From NCBI GenBank assembly GCA_030340625.1, contig JAOPHQ010001995.1, forward strand, positions 46,001 to 110,000: a DNA stretch of 64,000 nt, in the 5' to 3' direction. Below the pieces are notes generated by a model that saw only the letters and a list, made by a program, of their open reading frames with translations, made no database searches and was not told the DNA's origin. This document shows, in pieces, positions 63,351 to 64,000 of the stretch. The translations under genes were made by a program, and so were the position numbers. Within the stretch, counting starts at the first letter, position 1. Each line of letters starts with the position of its first letter. This stretch comes from Merluccius polli (taxonomy: Eukaryota; Chordata; Actinopteri; Gadiformes; Merlucciidae).

Positions 63351-64000
63351 ATGGGGTCAGAACAGTCTCATTAATAATGAATGCACAGAGAAGGATTCAC
63401 AAATGTATTTTGTGATTTATATATAAATTACTCTCTTCTCACAAATACATTTCAATGCACACACAAATGGATTTCGTTATGTATAAATGTAAAATAAATC
63501 CATAAACAAAAATAAGTTTCACAAACACATTTCTGATCCACACACAAATGTGTCTTGTTTAAAATAAATGTAATATAAATCCATAAATATATGAATTTTA
63601 AAAAAATATTTGCAATTTTCATCAAAAATGTATTTGGATGTTGTTACATTTATATACAAACTGTTAAACTTGAATTTACAAGACGCTTTTCATTTGTGAA
63701 CTTGTTTGCATTTGTGTGTGAACTGGTCTGTATTTATTTGTGGATTTTTGAGACTCCCCTGACACGGCTGGATTCACAAATGCATTTTTTTCAACAAGGA
63801 ACTTCCTGTAGCCAATCAGATGCCGCCTTAGTTTTCAGCCAATCACATGACTGCAGTCCAACGAGGGGTACCTCACCATGGCCAGAGCACAGCATTTTCT
63901 CTGCGCATTTTGCGTTACTTTTCGGTAAAATAAAAAAAAGAAAGATCCGGACTTGAGCTTTCTTCCACTTGAGTTCAGCCTCAACATGGCGTCTGGGAAT
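63351..64000. other. No gene seen
   Basis: AT-rich with dispersed CACAAAT(G/A) repeats (63398-63620). The last 60 bp (GCCTCAACATGGCGTCTGGG) contains an ATG in a good context but runs off the window, so it cannot be judged. Confidence 0.5.

Noticed and set aside
63941..64000. ATG near the window edge as a new gene start
   Set aside because: Fewer than 40 bases remain, so no frame can be assessed.

Overview
The window is vertebrate nuclear DNA, almost certainly from a ray-finned (teleost) fish. It holds spliced exons, dense CA/GT/AT microsatellites and a teleost-type transposon mixture: hAT, Tc1/mariner, piggyBac, PIF-like, L2/CR1-type LINEs, Penelope-like, BEL/Pao, Gypsy and a V-SINE-like tRNA head. 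I see no bacterial or viral genome organisation, no CRISPR array and no complete host gene.

The one convincing host gene lies on the minus strand and runs through nearly the whole window. Eleven exons (61545 down to 3220) share GT/AG borders and compatible phases and join into a single 450-codon open frame. The last three encode a C-terminal TBC (Rab-GAP-like) domain. I recognise the protein as TBC1D32 (Broad-minded), a cilium and Hedgehog-signalling protein; this naming rests on memory of the family. First and last exons are outside the window.

Everything else is intronic. From the left: hAT remnants, a 510 bp palindrome and two exons (3.2 and 6.2 kb); a piggyBac derivative with three other elements nested in it (8.8-12.1 kb); a foldback element filled with a GT-rich minisatellite (12.6-15.5 kb); a broken BEL/Pao element facing a Gypsy fragment that is split by an L2-like LINE (15.5-24.1 kb); a Penelope-like insert with a 14 bp target duplication and a hammerhead-like motif (28.2-29.6 kb); more hAT and MITE nests (32.8-45.8 kb); an LTR-retroelement piece with a primer-binding site (48 kb); a decayed, intron-containing gene of a DDE-like family I cannot name (49.7-52.6 kb); further nested hATs, several with perfect 8 bp target duplications (55.6-60.4 kb); and a structurally intact Tc1/mariner element with D-D-36-E spacing (61.8-63.0 kb).

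The strongest candidates for something little described are the DDE-like gene at 49.7-52.6 kb, the exon-like palindrome at 58.9 kb, the identical block of about 124 bp shared by two unrelated short elements (32.9 and 34.4 kb), and the recurring poly-G cassettes. All calls were made by eye; no database search was run.
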